DNA from: an uncultured Chlorobiaceae bacterium
Lineage (GTDB): Bacteria; Bacteroidota; Chlorobiia; Chlorobiales; Chlorobiaceae
Direction of reading: 5' to 3'
DNA length: 64,000 bases
Assembly (NCBI GenBank): GCA_903939765.1
Contig: CAJAIK010000023.1
Coordinates: 1-64,000, forward strand
This document shows, piece by piece, positions 18,984 to 29,123 of this stretch; the stretch's first letter is position 1; each line of letters begins with the position of its first letter. The translations under genes and the position numbers were made by a program. Below the pieces are notes generated by a model. It searched no databases. It saw only the letters and a list, made by a program, of their open reading frames with translations, and was not told the origin of the DNA.

Positions 18984-20594
18984 GTGCATCCCACTGATAT
19001 GACTGAATCGATCAAAACTGATGTTCTGGTGATCGGCAGCGGCATAGGCGGACTCTATTTTGCCATTCACATGGCCGATCATGCCAAGGTAACGATTATT
19101 ACAAAAAAGGAGAGCTCCACCTCCAACACCAACTGGGCACAGGGAGGAATTGCCGCCACCATCGACAGCAATGACAGTGCCGAGCTGCATATTGCCGATA
19201 CCCTTGATGCCGGTGCGGGTCTGTGCAACCTCGACATGGTCACACTCATGGTGACGGAGGGGCCCCGCCATATTGAGCGCCTCATGGAGCTTGGTGTCAA
19301 CTTTACAACCTCCGACCATGAACAGCTTCATCTTGGCAAGGAGGGGGGCCATTCGAGAAGCCGCATTGTCCATGCACAGGATCTGACCGGACGGGAGGTT
19401 GAAACTGCCCTCCTCAATCGTGTCAACAGCCATCCCAATATTACCCTGCTTGAGCACCATTTTGCCATCGAGTTGCTCACAGAGCATCATCTTGGCATCA
19501 AAACAAATGACATTAACTGCTACGGAGCTTATGTGCTCGACTCAAGGCAGCGGCAGCCAAAAAAAATCCTTGCCAAAATCACCATGCTCGCCTCCGGAGG
19601 GCTTGGCCATATCTATCCCTATACGACCAATCCGGAGATTGCTACCGGAGATGGTGTGGCCATGGCATACCGGGCAGGAGCTGAAATTGCCAATATGGAG
19701 TTCATCCAGTTTCATCCGACAGCTCTCTACCACCCGAAGGCAAAATCATTTTTGATTTCTGAAGCTGTAAGGGGATTCGGAGGAATTCTGCGACTGAAAA
19801 ATGGTCAGGAGTTTATGCACAAGTATGATAAACGGCTGAACCTCGCTCCTCGCGATATTGTGGCCCGCGCCATCGACTCCGAGATCAAAAAAAGCGGTGA
19901 AGAGTGCGTATTCCTGGATGTGACGCATATTGATCCTGAAAAAACAAGGGAGCATTTTCCAAACATCTACGAAACCTGCCTCAGCTTTGGTATCGATATG
20001 ACGAAGGAGATGATCCCCGTTGTTCCTGCGGCACACTATTCCTGCGGCGGTGTACGAACCGATGAAAGGGGACGAAGCACCATAGCAAGGCTCTATGCCT
20101 GCGGGGAGACAAGTTGTACGGGTGTTCACGGAGCAAACCGCCTTGCAAGCAACTCTCTGCTTGAAGCTCTTGTTTTTGCATGGAGAGCTTATCTTGATAT
20201 CAGTCACGAGCTGCACAAGCGTGACAACAGCGTCGATTTTCCAAATTGGGATGACACCGGTACGGTCAATTCAGAGGAGTGGATTCTGGTATCGCACAAC
20301 AAACGGGAAGCACAGCAGGTCATGAACGATTATGTCGGTATTGTACGCAGCGATCTTCGCCTGCAGCGTGCAAAACGCCGGATGGATTTTCTCAAAGAGG
20401 AGACGGAGTCCTATTACAAAAAAACAAAGATCACGACCCAGATCCTTGAACTGAGAAATATCATCAAGGTTGCAAGTCTGATCATCGAAGGCGCCATCAA
20501 GCGCCGTGAATCGAGAGGACTGCATTATACAACCGATTATCCAGGCAGAGACGACACCCATTTTTTGATCGACACCGTACTCAGATCGTTTTAA
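18984..20594 (+). CDS. nadB: L-aspartate oxidase
   Basis: NadB oxidises L-aspartate to iminoaspartate with FAD, feeding quinolinate synthase. The 536-residue protein shows the Rossmann [14 protein letters not shown] near residue 17, [18 protein letters not shown], substrate-site HFHPTAL-like [12 protein letters not shown], and the C-terminal FAD-contact [20 protein letters not shown] keep the GTG at 18984, but the ATG five codons later (18999) is equally possible. It stands convergent to nadE, the last enzyme of the same pathway, separated by a strong palindrome. Confidence 0.95.
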   Translation: MHPTDMTESIKTDVLVIGSGIGGLYFAIHMADHAKVTIITKKESSTSNTNWAQGGIAATIDSNDSAELHIADTLDAGAGLCNLDMVTLMVTEGPRHIERLMELGVNFTTSDHEQLHLGKEGGHSRSRIVHAQDLTGREVETALLNRVNSHPNITLLEHHFAIELLTEHHLGIKTNDINCYGAYVLDSRQRQPKKILAKITMLASGGLGHIYPYTTNPEIATGDGVAMAYRAGAEIANMEFIQFHPTALYHPKAKSFLISEAVRGFGGILRLKNGQEFMHKYDKRLNLAPRDIVARAIDSEIKKSGEECVFLDVTHIDPEKTREHFPNIYETCLSFGIDMTKEMIPVVPAAHYSCGGVRTDERGRSTIARLYACGETSCTGVHGANRLASNSLLEALVFAWRAYLDISHELHKRDNSVDFPNWDDTGTVNSEEWILVSHNKREAQQVMNDYVGIVRSDLRLQRAKRRMDFLKEETESYYKKTKITTQILELRNIIKVASLIIEGAIKRRESRGLHYTTDYPGRDDTHFLIDTVLRSF

Positions 20595-20641
20595 CAGCCG
20601 TGTTACCAATATCATTACACGGATAATTGCAGGGAAGGGAA

Positions 20642-20663
20642 GGGCACGCCGCGTGGCGTGCCC
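20642..20663. repeat. REP-like perfect palindrome between nadB and nadE
   Basis: The sequence GGGCACGCC GCGT GGCGTGCCC is a perfect 9-bp inverted repeat with a four-base loop, between the 3' ends of convergent nadB and nadE. It directly abuts the nadE stop codon (TAG at 20666-20664 on the minus strand). It resembles short extragenic palindromes dispersed in bacterial genomes and may also end transcription from both sides, though no long T run follows. Confidence 0.65.
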
Positions 20664-21497
20664 CTACATAACCTCCTGCCAGTCTCTCGCATATCGGAAA
20701 TCAATACCGGGTGTCCGTGCGGATATTTTGGCGATGACAGGCATCATCCTTTTGTACTGGTTCCGGACAACCATCATGCGAACGCGGTCATAAAAGGGTT
20801 CCGGAACCCCTTCAGCAATTATGGCGCTCTTATCCATCCGCTTTTCGAGCATCATGTAGAGGAGCAGATCAACCGATTCATAACTGAATCCGAGCTCCTC
20901 CTCATCGCTCTGTCCTTCCCAGAGATCAGCCGAAGGCGGTTTGTCAATAATTGGTTCCGGAATTTCAAGATGACGGGCAAGACCCCTCAACTGGGTTTTA
21001 TAGAGATCACCGATCGGGTTAATGGCTGAAGCCATATCGCCGAACATGGTTCCATAACCAAGAAGCAGCTCTGTTTTGTTGCTTGTGCCCATCACAAGAC
21101 GCCCATCTCTTGCAGAAACATCATAGAGAAAAATCATCCTGGTGCGGGCCATGATATTTCCCCTTCTTAACAACTGCTGTGCCGGGACAGAAGAAAAAAA
21201 AGCATCAACAACCGGCGTAATCGGCATCTCTTCAGCCTCTATACCGAGTTTCCGTATCATGAGCCCGGCATGTTCGATGCTTTCCACGCTGCTTGAGGCG
21301 TAGGGCATCATGAGCCCAAGCACATTCTCCCGACCAAGTGCACGGACGGCAAGTTCACAAGCAACCGCCGAATCAATACCTCCGGAAAGGCCAAGAACAA
21401 CCGAACGAAATTTGAACTTGCGAATTTCGTTGAAAATAAATGCCTTGAGAATATCCTCGACCATTGCATAATCAAGGTGGAGATCCTGAACCTTCAT
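20664..21497 (-). CDS. nadE: NAD synthetase, ammonia-dependent
   Basis: NadE amidates deamido-NAD to NAD using ATP. The 277-residue protein has the PP-loop [18 protein letters not shown] near residue 40, [18 protein letters not shown] and the C-terminal [12 protein letters not shown] region of the synthetase domain. There is no N-terminal nitrilase-type glutaminase domain, so ammonia should come directly or from a separate amidotransferase. The stop codon TAG abuts a REP-like palindrome, so the last few residues (DWQEVM) may have been set by that insertion. The gene converges with nadB. Confidence 0.95.
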   Translation of the reverse strand: MKVQDLHLDYAMVEDILKAFIFNEIRKFKFRSVVLGLSGGIDSAVACELAVRALGRENVLGLMMPYASSSVESIEHAGLMIRKLGIEAEEMPITPVVDAFFSSVPAQQLLRRGNIMARTRMIFLYDVSARDGRLVMGTSNKTELLLGYGTMFGDMASAINPIGDLYKTQLRGLARHLEIPEPIIDKPPSADLWEGQSDEEELGFSYESVDLLLYMMLEKRMDKSAIIAEGVPEPFYDRVRMMVVRNQYKRMMPVIAKISARTPGIDFRYARDWQEVM

Positions 21498-21575
21498 AAC
21501 GAAGCCATAGAAACGTTAAAAAATCAAAATAGCCGGGCTGATCACCCGCACTTCCCTTTTTGCTGATTGCTCTTC

Positions 21576-23090
21576 CTATCGCAGCCATTTTGACGGGTTC
21601 TGCTTGGTATGTCCCTTCCATATTTCAAAATGGACAACTGAGCCGCCCTCTGCCATTCTGCCCGAAACGCCAAGCAGTTGCTGTGATTTCACAAGCTCGT
21701 CCTTGACGACATTCAATTGTGCAAGATTGGCATAGACGGTAAGGTAAGATTTTGGATGGCGGATAATGACAATATTGCCGAAGGTAGGCAAAAAAGCAAT
21801 CTGTACCACTTTTCCACCTGAAACTGCCCTAACCTGGGTGCTGGCAGGAACGGAAATATCGATCCCGTTATTGGTCGTAACGATCTTCAGATCCTTGTCT
21901 TCAACCGCGCCAAACCGGTGAGCGACAACGCCATTTCGCACAGGCCATGGCAAAGAACCTGCTGCGTTTTCAAAATCTGCCGAAACCCTTTCCAGTTCAG
22001 CAGAATCAAGAGTGGGAGGCGGAGAGAGCTTCTCTTGTTCCTCGCTCTTCACTGTTGTTTTTGGCGCCACTTCAATCTCTTTTTTGGCAAACTGAGGCTC
22101 CTCCTGTTTGTGTCGTGAAGATTTTTTCTGGTTCAGACGCAACCGTTCAGCTTCCATACGATCAGCCTCCAGACGGCGGGCTTCAAAACGTTTTGCCTCA
22201 AGATGCCGGGCTTCAAGACGTTGTAACCTTATGCGCTCGGCCTGAAGACGCTTTGCTTCAAAGAGCTTTTTCTGGCGCTCACGCTCGGCCTCCATCGCGC
22301 GCTGCTCGGCCAGAATCAGTGACTCTATCCTCAATTGCAGTTGGCTGCGTTTTTTCTGGACGGAGGCGAGCTGCAAAAGATACTCCTGCTTGTTTTTCCT
22401 TAACCCTTCAAGCACCACCTCTTTTTCTTTTTGAGTGGCCGACCAATTTTTCAACTGCCGCTCCTGCTCCCTCACCGTTTCAGCTTTTTGGCGATAGCTT
22501 TGCTGAAGCGCAAGCTGACTGTTTTCAAGCTTGACGGCAACCTGCTGTAAATTATCAACATGACGACTGACTGCCCGTGTAAAAAAACCCATGTATTGCG
22601 CACGTACCAATGCTTTGGAAACCGTGCCGGCAGCAAAGAAATGCTCGATATCCCTCTTGCCGCCATATTTGTAAGCTGAAATCGCTGTCCTGCGAAAATC
22701 ATCGGATACACGACCGTAAATGCGGCGATTTCCCTGAAACTCATTGCGCAAACGATCAATATCCCTGTCAAGCTTTTTAAGATAGTTCTGGTTTTCGCTG
22801 ATCATCTTCTCAAGCACCAGAATCTGGTTGCGAATATTTTCCAGAACCCTGAAGGAGCGCGTCTCCTTCCGAGTTGTCGAACTCAGTTTTGACTGGTACT
22901 CCTGAAGCTGCAGTTTGAGACTTGCAAGGTTCTGCTCTACCATCGCCCGCTCTCTGGTAATCCTCGATATTTCGTGATTTCTCGGTAAAGCCGCTACTGC
23001 GGAGAGCGACACACCCGTCAAAAGCAGGAAAAAGAGGGCTGCTATCCGCAACACCCTTGAAAAAAGGGCTGGTGAGGCAATAAAAGTCAT
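21576..23090 (-). CDS. EnvC-like murein hydrolase activator (coiled coil + M23 domain)
   Basis: The product is exported: the signal peptide includes VLRIAALFFLLLTGVSLSA. Two long coiled-coil stretches (about 35-125 and 165-260) are followed by an Arg/Glu/Ala helix with repeats such as EARRLEADRMEAERLRL, and a C-terminal LytM/M23 domain (about 370-504) with HRFGAVED, GNIVIIRHPKSYLTVYANL and VHFEIWKG. The zinc-ligand HxxxD and HxH motifs of active M23 peptidases are not evident, so it is more likely an activator of amidases than an enzyme. The start is ATG 23090, with AGGA seven bases upstream and the signal peptide immediately after; the open frame continues nine codons further. Confidence 0.85.
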   Translation of the reverse strand: MTFIASPALFSRVLRIAALFFLLLTGVSLSAVAALPRNHEISRITRERAMVEQNLASLKLQLQEYQSKLSSTTRKETRSFRVLENIRNQILVLEKMISENQNYLKKLDRDIDRLRNEFQGNRRIYGRVSDDFRRTAISAYKYGGKRDIEHFFAAGTVSKALVRAQYMGFFTRAVSRHVDNLQQVAVKLENSQLALQQSYRQKAETVREQERQLKNWSATQKEKEVVLEGLRKNKQEYLLQLASVQKKRSQLQLRIESLILAEQRAMEAERERQKKLFEAKRLQAERIRLQRLEARHLEAKRFEARRLEADRMEAERLRLNQKKSSRHKQEEPQFAKKEIEVAPKTTVKSEEQEKLSPPPTLDSAELERVSADFENAAGSLPWPVRNGVVAHRFGAVEDKDLKIVTTNNGIDISVPASTQVRAVSGGKVVQIAFLPTFGNIVIIRHPKSYLTVYANLAQLNVVKDELVKSQQLLGVSGRMAEGGSVVHFEIWKGHTKQNPSKWLR

Positions 23091-23291
23091 AAAAAATCCT
23101 GGAGCATTAAAATTCAACTCTTTTTCAAGAAAACCAGCAAGAAGAGAGCAGTGAAAAAGAGGACAGAAACATCAGCTCAAGGTAAAGGATAAAATCTTTT
23201 CTTCGCAAACACGAAAGCGAAAAAAAAATTGTTTTTCTTAAGCTGAAATAATGGTAACTATCCGTTTTTCATCAGCGTTTTTTTTAATCAC

Positions 23292-24566
23292 ATGGACAAG
23301 CTTGTCATAAGGGGTGGTCGCCGGATTTCCGGAAGCGTGACCGCCTCGGGCTCAAAAAACACCTCTCTGCCAATCATTGCTGCAACACTGCTCACCGGAG
23401 CCGGAACCTTTACCCTTCATCAGATTCCTGATCTTGTTGATATAAAGACTTTTACCCAGCTTTTAAACCACCTTGGCGCCGAAACAACCTTTGAAAAGAA
23501 CACACTGAGGGTTTCATCCCGAAACGTCGAAAATATCCAGGCACCCTATGAACTGGTAAAAAAAATGAGAGCGTCGATCTATGTGCTCGGACCGATGCTT
23601 GCAAGATTTGGCCATGCAAGGGTCTCTCTTCCCGGAGGATGTGCATTCGGGCCACGCCCGATTGACCTTCATTTAATGGCCATGGAAAAACTTGGCGCAA
23701 CGATCACCATTGAAACCGGATTTATTGATGCTACAGCCCCGGATGGAAAGCTGAGGGGAGGCCATATCGATTTTCCAATCTCTTCGGTAGGAGCAACCGG
23801 AAATGCTCTCATGGCGGCCGTACTTGCCGAGGGCACCACAACCATCAGCAATGCTGCGGCGGAACCTGAAATTGAGACTCTCTGCCGGTTTCTCATCGCC
23901 ATGGGCGCAACAATCAGGGGAACAGGCACAACCGAACTTGAAATTGAGGGTACCGACAAGCTTGAAGCAATTGAGTTTCATAATGTTTTTGATCGCATCG
24001 AAGCGGGCACCCTGCTTGCCGCTGCGGCCATAACCGGAGGAGATATTACGGTTAACGGTGTTGAACCTGAACAAATGAAAGCGGTGCTGAAAAAATTTGT
24101 CCATGCGGGTTGCTCCGTTGAAACAACTGAAAACAGCATAACCCTGAAAAGCCCGGAAAAGCTTATTTCAACCGATGTCACGGCGAAACCGTACCCCTCG
24201 TTTCCAACCGATATGCAGGCCCAGTGGATCGCTCTGATGACCCAGGCTGAGGGAACAAGTCATATTACCGACAAGGTCTATCATGAACGGTTCAATCATA
24301 TTCCGGAACTGAACCGGCTCGGCGCCCATATCGAAATCCATAAAAATCAGGCGATTGTGCACGGACCCCAAACTCTTTCAGGTACAAAAGTGATGTCGAC
24401 CGATCTGAGAGCATCAGCAAGTCTTGTTCTTGCAGGACTTGTCGCTGAAGGTACGACAGAAGTACTGAGAGTTTATCACCTCGACCGGGGGTATGAGAAG
24501 ATCGAAATAAAACTGAACAGTCTTGGAGCAGATATCAGCCGTGAAAAGTACAGCGAATTTCAATAA
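23292..24566 (+). CDS. murA: UDP-N-acetylglucosamine 1-carboxyvinyltransferase
   Basis: MurA makes the first committed precursor of peptidoglycan by adding enolpyruvate to UDP-GlcNAc. The 424-residue protein starts [20 protein letters not shown], with [18 protein letters not shown]. The catalytic loop [15 protein letters not shown] carries the active-site cysteine near residue 117 (the fosfomycin target). Near the C-terminus [18 protein letters not shown] and [14 protein letters not shown] are typical EPSP-synthase-fold segments. The gene is transcribed away from the EnvC-like gene. The tRNA cluster begins 78 bases downstream. Confidence 0.96.
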   Translation: MDKLVIRGGRRISGSVTASGSKNTSLPIIAATLLTGAGTFTLHQIPDLVDIKTFTQLLNHLGAETTFEKNTLRVSSRNVENIQAPYELVKKMRASIYVLGPMLARFGHARVSLPGGCAFGPRPIDLHLMAMEKLGATITIETGFIDATAPDGKLRGGHIDFPISSVGATGNALMAAVLAEGTTTISNAAAEPEIETLCRFLIAMGATIRGTGTTELEIEGTDKLEAIEFHNVFDRIEAGTLLAAAAITGGDITVNGVEPEQMKAVLKKFVHAGCSVETTENSITLKSPEKLISTDVTAKPYPSFPTDMQAQWIALMTQAEGTSHITDKVYHERFNHIPELNRLGAHIEIHKNQAIVHGPQTLSGTKVMSTDLRASASLVLAGLVAEGTTEVLRVYHLDRGYEKIEIKLNSLGADISREKYSEFQ

Positions 24567-24643
24567 TAGAGAAAAAAGATAATTATTCATTTGGAAATTA
24601 TTGCTGAAGCGTTATATTAACTCCCTCTAAAGCCAAGCATTGA

Positions 24644-24717
24644 GGGCCCTTAGCTCAGTTGGTCAGAGCAAGCGACTCATAATCGCTGGGTCGTAGGTTC
24701 AAGTCCTACAGGGCCCA
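24644..24717 (+). tRNA. tRNA-Ile2 (anticodon CAU)
   Basis: A full cloverleaf is present with acceptor stem GGGCCCT/AGGGCCC and anticodon loop CTCATAA. The anticodon is CAU, but body features (CTTAGCTCAG, GCGACTCATAATCGC, TTCAAGTCC) match bacterial Ile2 rather than elongator Met, so the C34 would be converted to lysidine by TilS to read AUA. CCA is not encoded (ACC then G). Confidence 0.85.
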
Positions 24718-24751
24718 CCGTATTGTCGATGATTGGAAAAAGAAATTACCT

Positions 24752-24825
24752 GGCGTGTTCGTCTAGTGGCCCAGGACATCGCCCTCTCAAGGCGAAGATC
24801 ACGGGTTCGAATCCCGTACACGCTA
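24752..24825 (+). tRNA. tRNA-Glu (anticodon CUC)
   Basis: A cloverleaf is present with acceptor GGCGTGT/ACACGCT (G1-U72 wobble), D arm GTCTAGTGGCCCAGGAC, anticodon loop CTCTCAA and T arm ACGGGTTCGAATCCCGT. The anticodon is CUC. The three bases after the discriminator are CCA, so the tail may be encoded. In green sulfur bacteria Glu-tRNA also feeds tetrapyrrole synthesis, though the UUC isoacceptor is the usual substrate. Confidence 0.92.
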
Positions 24826-24834
24826 CCATACCAT

Positions 24835-24908
24835 GCACCCGTAGCTCAATTGGATAGAGCATCTGACTACGAATCAGAAGGTTAGAGGTTCGACTCCTCT
24901 CGGGTGCA
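24835..24908 (+). tRNA. tRNA-Arg (anticodon ACG)
   Basis: A cloverleaf is present with acceptor GCACCCG/CGGGTGC, anticodon stem-loop TCTGACTACGAATCAGA (loop CTACGAA) and T arm AGAGGTTCGACTCCTCT. A34 is expected to be deaminated to inosine so that it reads CGU/CGC/CGA. CCA is not encoded. It is third in a run of three tRNA genes. Confidence 0.95.
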
Positions 24909-24955
24909 CAACCCTCACATCTTTAAGGCTTAACAGCTTTTCTCTTTCTCTGGCA

Positions 24956-25849
24956 ATGTTTGACCTTGCGTTTCTTCTTTCCCCTGCTTATACCATATTT
25001 TTTTTTGGAATGCTTTTGCGCAAAACATCAGTTTTTGATGATGATGCTGCCGGTGTTCTTTTTAAACTTGTTCACTATCTGACGCTTCCGGCACTCCTGC
25101 TATCCGTGCTTCCCTATGTGGTCATAAGCCGCACGATGTTTTTTCTTCCTCTTGTCTCCGTGCTCCTTATCCTCGCAACCGTTGCGGTGGCAACGCTTAC
25201 AGGAAAAGTGTCCGGCATGACGGCAAAAAGCTTTTCTGTGCTTGTGGGTGGATCGGCCATCATGAACCTGGGCTTTCTCATGCCCTTTGTCCAGGCATTT
25301 TACGGTGATGACGGCCTTGCACGATTATTTGTTTTCGATATTCCCAATGGATTGTCAGCCTGTGCGATCGCCTCCACGTTTGCCGCGCGAGAGGGTCTGG
25401 ACAGCAAGAACGGAATGGGCAGAAAACTGATAGCCTCTCCCCCTCTTCTCACCCTGATCGCTGCTCTCCTGATGAATGCGTTCGCCCTGCATCCTGCACC
25501 CATTGCCGTCGCAGTACTTCACTCTATTGGAGGACTCACCATACCGCTCATACTCCTCGGACTTGGAACATCGTTCAGGATGGCAAAAGTTAACCCCTTC
25601 CACCTTGCGGCCGCCATCACCCTGCGCATGTTACTCGGACTTGCTCTCGGACTATGGCTGGCCAGTTTGTTTCATCTTGAAGGGCTTGACCGGGCAATTA
25701 CGGTACTCTCAGCTTCCGCTCCGGCAGGGCTCAATATCGTGCGTTTTGCCTCCATTGAAAAACCTGACCGCGACTATGCCGCCACACTTGCAGCTTCATG
25801 CATGATCGCCTCAATGATACTCGTCCCGGTTCTTCTCACAATTCTTTAA
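24956..25849 (+). CDS. AEC family (auxin efflux carrier-like) permease
   Basis: This 297-residue membrane protein has about ten hydrophobic helices in two five-helix halves, typical of the AEC/BASS-related fold (FDLAFLLSPAYTIFFFGMLL, LVHYLTLPALLLSVLPYVV, GGSAIMNLGFLMPF, GGLTIPLILLGLGTSF, SASAPAGLNIVRFAS). Bacterial AEC proteins transport small organic anions such as malate or other carboxylates; the substrate here is unknown. The gene sits between the tRNA triplet and tRNA-Gln and has no other partner. Confidence 0.82.
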   Translation: MFDLAFLLSPAYTIFFFGMLLRKTSVFDDDAAGVLFKLVHYLTLPALLLSVLPYVVISRTMFFLPLVSVLLILATVAVATLTGKVSGMTAKSFSVLVGGSAIMNLGFLMPFVQAFYGDDGLARLFVFDIPNGLSACAIASTFAAREGLDSKNGMGRKLIASPPLLTLIAALLMNAFALHPAPIAVAVLHSIGGLTIPLILLGLGTSFRMAKVNPFHLAAAITLRMLLGLALGLWLASLFHLEGLDRAITVLSASAPAGLNIVRFASIEKPDRDYAATLAASCMIASMILVPVLLTIL

Positions 25850-25897
25850 AAAAAAGAATTGGAATCCATTATTTTTTAATATATTCACCACACTAAT

Positions 25898-25971
25898 TGA
25901 GGAGTGGCCAAATTGGTAAGGCTCCTGATTCTGGATCAGGCAATTTGCAGGTTCGAGTCCTGCCTCCTCAG
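25898..25971 (+). tRNA. tRNA-Gln (anticodon CUG)
   Basis: A cloverleaf is present with acceptor TGAGGAG/CTCCTCA (U1-A72 as usual for bacterial tRNA-Gln), discriminator G73, anticodon stem-loop CCTGATTCTGGATCAGG (loop TTCTGGA, anticodon CUG) and T arm GCAGGTTCGAGTCCTGC. CCA is not encoded. A terminator follows six bases later. Confidence 0.94.
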
Positions 25972-25976
25972 CAAGC

Positions 25977-26011
25977 AAAAAAAAGAGAACCTTCTGGTTC
26001 TCTTTTTTTTT
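25977..26011 (+). terminator. Rho-independent terminator after tRNA-Gln
   Basis: The inverted repeat AAAAGAGAACC / GGTTCTCTTTT has a TTCT loop and is followed by more T residues. It lies immediately after the tRNA-Gln gene. Confidence 0.9.
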
Positions 26012-26039
26012 GTCCAAAATTCAGTTGAACCAGGTTTAC

Positions 26040-26115
26040 TCCATTCGGCTTTATCGGGGCTCTCACGTTCCACTTGCGAATGCACACTCCCACCGAAGGC
26101 GGGCCGAGCTACCGT
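26040..26115. ncRNA. Candidate structured intergenic element
   Basis: Between two terminators lies a GC-rich block unlike its AT-rich surroundings. Read on the minus strand it can form an outer TCGGC/GCCGA stem enclosing a CCCGCC-TTC-GGTGGG hairpin and a TGC-ATTC-GCA hairpin. It lies outside any gene, downstream of the terminators on either side. It could be a dispersed repeat, a small RNA, or a relic. I know no named family that matches. Confidence 0.3.
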
Positions 26116-26133
26116 AATTTTTTTCAAGCAGAT

Positions 26134-26170
26134 AAAAAAAAAGAGGCAGAACTCTCGTTCTGCCTCTTTT
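26134..26170 (-). terminator. Rho-independent terminator of the Ala/Pro lipoprotein gene
   Basis: The perfect 13-bp stem AAAAGAGGCAGAA / TTCTGCCTCTTTT has a six-base loop. It lies 26 bases past the minus-strand lipoprotein stop and is strong in both directions. Confidence 0.88.
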
Positions 26171-26195
26171 GATAAGAGACCGTTTGATCGGAAAC

Positions 26196-26411
26196 TTATT
26201 TTGCTGCTGGTGCTGCAGGTGCTGCTTCTGCTGCAGGTGCTGCTGGTGCTGCTTCTGCTGCTGGTGCTGCAGGTGCTGCTGGTGCTGCTTCTGCTGCTGG
26301 TGCTGCTGGTGCTGCTTCTACAGGTGCTTCTACAGGAGCTTCAGTTTTTTTTGCGCAGCCTACGAAAGAAACTGAGCTTAAAAGAAAGAGGAAAACGAAA
26401 AGCTTTTTCAT
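26196..26411 (-). CDS. Small Ala/Pro-rich lipoprotein
   Basis: This 71-residue protein has a lipoprotein signal peptide (MKKLFVFLFLLSSVSFVGC, lipobox FVGC with the lipidated Cys at 19). The mature part is KKTEAPVEAPVEA followed by about seven copies of APAAPAAEA-like units. The DNA is correspondingly repetitive (period of about nine to 27 bases), so unit number could vary by slippage. Such tails are extended, flexible and may span periplasm or peptidoglycan. It has its own terminator and a separate promoter region; it may be an abundant envelope lipoprotein. No specific function is recognisable. Confidence 0.75.
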   Translation of the reverse strand: MKKLFVFLFLLSSVSFVGCAKKTEAPVEAPVEAAPAAPAAEAAPAAPAAPAAEAAPAAPAAEAAPAAPAAK

Positions 26412-26552
26412 TGGTATGATTATTTTTGTTGTTTGATAATTGACAGCTTCATCAGCTCTCCAATAATAAAAAAAAACAGCGACTTTTCAAAAGCCTACTG
26501 TGTGGCGGAATATGCAAAAAAATTTCACATCCCGCCTTAATAAATGTTTTTT

Positions 26553-29123
26553 TTACTCAACAAGCAACTCTAATTCTGATTTTTCAAGCTTGTGAAAGTC
26601 AAGATATTGATAAATTTTCTCTTCCTTTTCGCCAGAAAGCTCTCTTTTGAAAATCTCCATATACTCATCCTTGTTCGGTAAATGGCCAAGAAGTGCGCAA
26701 ACTGCGGCCAGTTCCGCCGAACCCAGATAAACCTGTGCGCCGGTCCCCATGCGATTATCAAAGTTTCTGGTACTGGTGGAAAATACTACGGCATTATCGG
26801 CAACCCTTGCCTGATTGCCCATGCAGAGTGAACATCCCGGACGCTCAATACGGGCACCAGAAGCGCCAAATACGGAGTAATAACCCTCTCCGACAAGCTT
26901 TATCATGTCCATTTTCGTCGGAGGAACAATCCAAAGCTTGACCGGTGCAACACCGCGGTTCCGCAAAATCTCGCCGAGCGCGCGGAAATGGCCGATATTG
27001 GTCATGCAGCTTCCGACAAAGACCTCGTCAATGATTTTTGGTTTGCTGCCGTCAAGCAATACCTCTCCAAGCGTCATAACATCATCGGGATCGTTGGGAC
27101 AGGCAAGAATAGGCTCGGTAATTTTGCTCATATCGATCTCAATCACCGCAGCATACTCTGCATCAGCATCAGGCTCAAGGAGAGTTGGATTTTCAAGCCA
27201 TGCAGCCATTTTGCCGATACGACGCTGCAGTGTCTCAGCATCGCCGTAACCCTGTTCAATCATCTGTTCAAGCAACTTGATGTTTGAGCTGATATATTCG
27301 ATGACAGGCTCTTTATCGAGCCTTACCGTGCAAGCCGCAGCACTCCGTTCAGCAGAGGCATCGCTAAGCTCAAAGGCCTGCTCAACCTTGAGCTTCGGCA
27401 ACCCCTCTATTTCAAGGATACGTCCGGCAAAAACGTTTTTCTTGCCTTTCTTTTCGACCGTCAGCAACCCCTGCTTTATGGCCACATAAGGAATGGCATT
27501 AACCAGATCACGCAGCGTAATACCTTTCTGCAGTTCACCGGTAAAACGCACGAGCACCGATTCAGGGACATTCAGTGGCATGGAGCCGGTAACACCGGCA
27601 AAAGCCACAAGCCCTGAACCTGCGGGGAAGGAAATTCCAATTGGAAAACGGGTGTGGGAATCAGCACCTGTGCCGAGTGTATCGGGCAACACCATGCGAT
27701 TCAGCCAGGTATGAATAACACCGTCTCCAGGTTTAAGCGAAACGCCGCCCCGGCTCATGATGAAGTACGGAAGAGTTCTGTGCAACTTTACATCAGAAGG
27801 CTTGGGATAGGCTGATGTATGGCAAAAGCTCTGCATGAAGAGATCGGCGCTGAAGCTTAGTGCGGCAAACTCCTTGACCTCATCACGGGTCATGGCCCCC
27901 GTTGTATCCTGTGAACCAACCGTCAGGGTTTCAGGCTCAACGTACATTCCCGGACGGACGCCCGGTATGCCACAGGCCTTGCCGATCATTTTCTGTGCAA
28001 GCGTATATCCTTTACCGCTGTCCGCGGGCTGTTCCGGACGCAAAAAGAGGGTGTCTTCGCCCAACCCAAGCACTTTACGGGCCTTTCTGGTCAGGGTGCG
28101 GCCAATAATCAGAGGAATCCGCCCTCCTGCACGCATCTCATCAGTAATCGTATTCGGAGAGAGTTCGAAACGTGCAATAACCTCACCATTCTTCTCTATG
28201 CTACCAGTTGAAAGGTAGAGGTCAATAACATCGCCCATCTCCATTGCCGTCACATCAGCCTGAATCGGCAATGCGCCCGAGTCCTCTGCCGTATTAAAAA
28301 AAATAGGGGCAATGGTACTTCCAATCACTACGCCACCAGTCCGTTTGTTGGGTACTGCGGCAATATCATTGCCAATATGCCACTGAACCGAGTTTATGCC
28401 CGACTTCCGGCTTGATCCTGTACCGACAACATCGCCGACATAAGCAAGCGGGTGCCCTTTTGTTTTCAGCTCGGCAATCGTTTCTATCGGATCAGTTATT
28501 TTGGTACCAAGCATGCAACGGGCATGAAGGGGAATATCACTGCGGGTAAAGGCCTCACTGGCCGGAGAGAGATCGTCCGTATTGGTTTCACCGGGCACTT
28601 TAAAGACCGTAAGGGTCATTTTTTCGGGAAGTGCAGGCTTTGAGGTAAACCATTCAGCTTCCGCCCATGATTTGAGCACCTCTTCAGCATAAGAGTTGGT
28701 TTTTGAGAGTTCAACGACAACGTCAAACAGATCATAAACCAGAAGGGTTTTTTTCAGCATCGCCGCGGCTTCACAACATATCGCCTGATCGTCATGACTC
28801 AAGGCATCAACAAGAGGCTTGACATTGTAGCCTCCAAGCATGGTACCCAAAATTCTGACAGCCTCAACCCGCTCAATCACCTGGCACGAGGCACTCCCTT
28901 TAAGGATGGCATCAAGAAAAGCAGCTTTTTCAAACGCGGCCTCATCAACACCCGGACTGACATGCTCACAAAACAACTCAAGCAGATACTCTTTTTCCTC
29001 AACCTTCTCCTGCTGAAGCAGGTCAACAAGCAAACGGGTCTGTTCGACCGACAAGGGTAATGGTGGAATGCTGAGCTTCGCTCTCTCTTCGGTATGCGCA
29101 CGATATTGTTCTACAAGACTCAT
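26553..29123 (-). CDS. acnB: Aconitate hydratase B (bifunctional 2-methylisocitrate dehydratase type)
   Basis: AcnB interconverts citrate and isocitrate; in green sulfur bacteria the flux runs in the reductive TCA cycle used for CO2 fixation. The 856-residue protein has the AcnB layout: N-terminal HEAT-like helical domain (about 1-160), swivel domain (about 165-380), then the [4Fe-4S] core. Cluster cysteines are in [10 protein letters not shown] (about 705) and [10 protein letters not shown] (about 763 and 766). The start ATG is preceded by GGGAG. It is monocistronic, with about 240 bases upstream and a 140-base gap to the lipoprotein gene. Confidence 0.96.
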   Translation of the reverse strand: MSLVEQYRAHTEERAKLSIPPLPLSVEQTRLLVDLLQQEKVEEKEYLLELFCEHVSPGVDEAAFEKAAFLDAILKGSASCQVIERVEAVRILGTMLGGYNVKPLVDALSHDDQAICCEAAAMLKKTLLVYDLFDVVVELSKTNSYAEEVLKSWAEAEWFTSKPALPEKMTLTVFKVPGETNTDDLSPASEAFTRSDIPLHARCMLGTKITDPIETIAELKTKGHPLAYVGDVVGTGSSRKSGINSVQWHIGNDIAAVPNKRTGGVVIGSTIAPIFFNTAEDSGALPIQADVTAMEMGDVIDLYLSTGSIEKNGEVIARFELSPNTITDEMRAGGRIPLIIGRTLTRKARKVLGLGEDTLFLRPEQPADSGKGYTLAQKMIGKACGIPGVRPGMYVEPETLTVGSQDTTGAMTRDEVKEFAALSFSADLFMQSFCHTSAYPKPSDVKLHRTLPYFIMSRGGVSLKPGDGVIHTWLNRMVLPDTLGTGADSHTRFPIGISFPAGSGLVAFAGVTGSMPLNVPESVLVRFTGELQKGITLRDLVNAIPYVAIKQGLLTVEKKGKKNVFAGRILEIEGLPKLKVEQAFELSDASAERSAAACTVRLDKEPVIEYISSNIKLLEQMIEQGYGDAETLQRRIGKMAAWLENPTLLEPDADAEYAAVIEIDMSKITEPILACPNDPDDVMTLGEVLLDGSKPKIIDEVFVGSCMTNIGHFRALGEILRNRGVAPVKLWIVPPTKMDMIKLVGEGYYSVFGASGARIERPGCSLCMGNQARVADNAVVFSTSTRNFDNRMGTGAQVYLGSAELAAVCALLGHLPNKDEYMEIFKRELSGEKEEKIYQYLDFHKLEKSELELLVE

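Noticed and set aside
25811-26017. Minus-strand frames over tRNA-Gln
   Set aside because: These are antisense translations of a tRNA gene and its terminator, a common annotation artefact.
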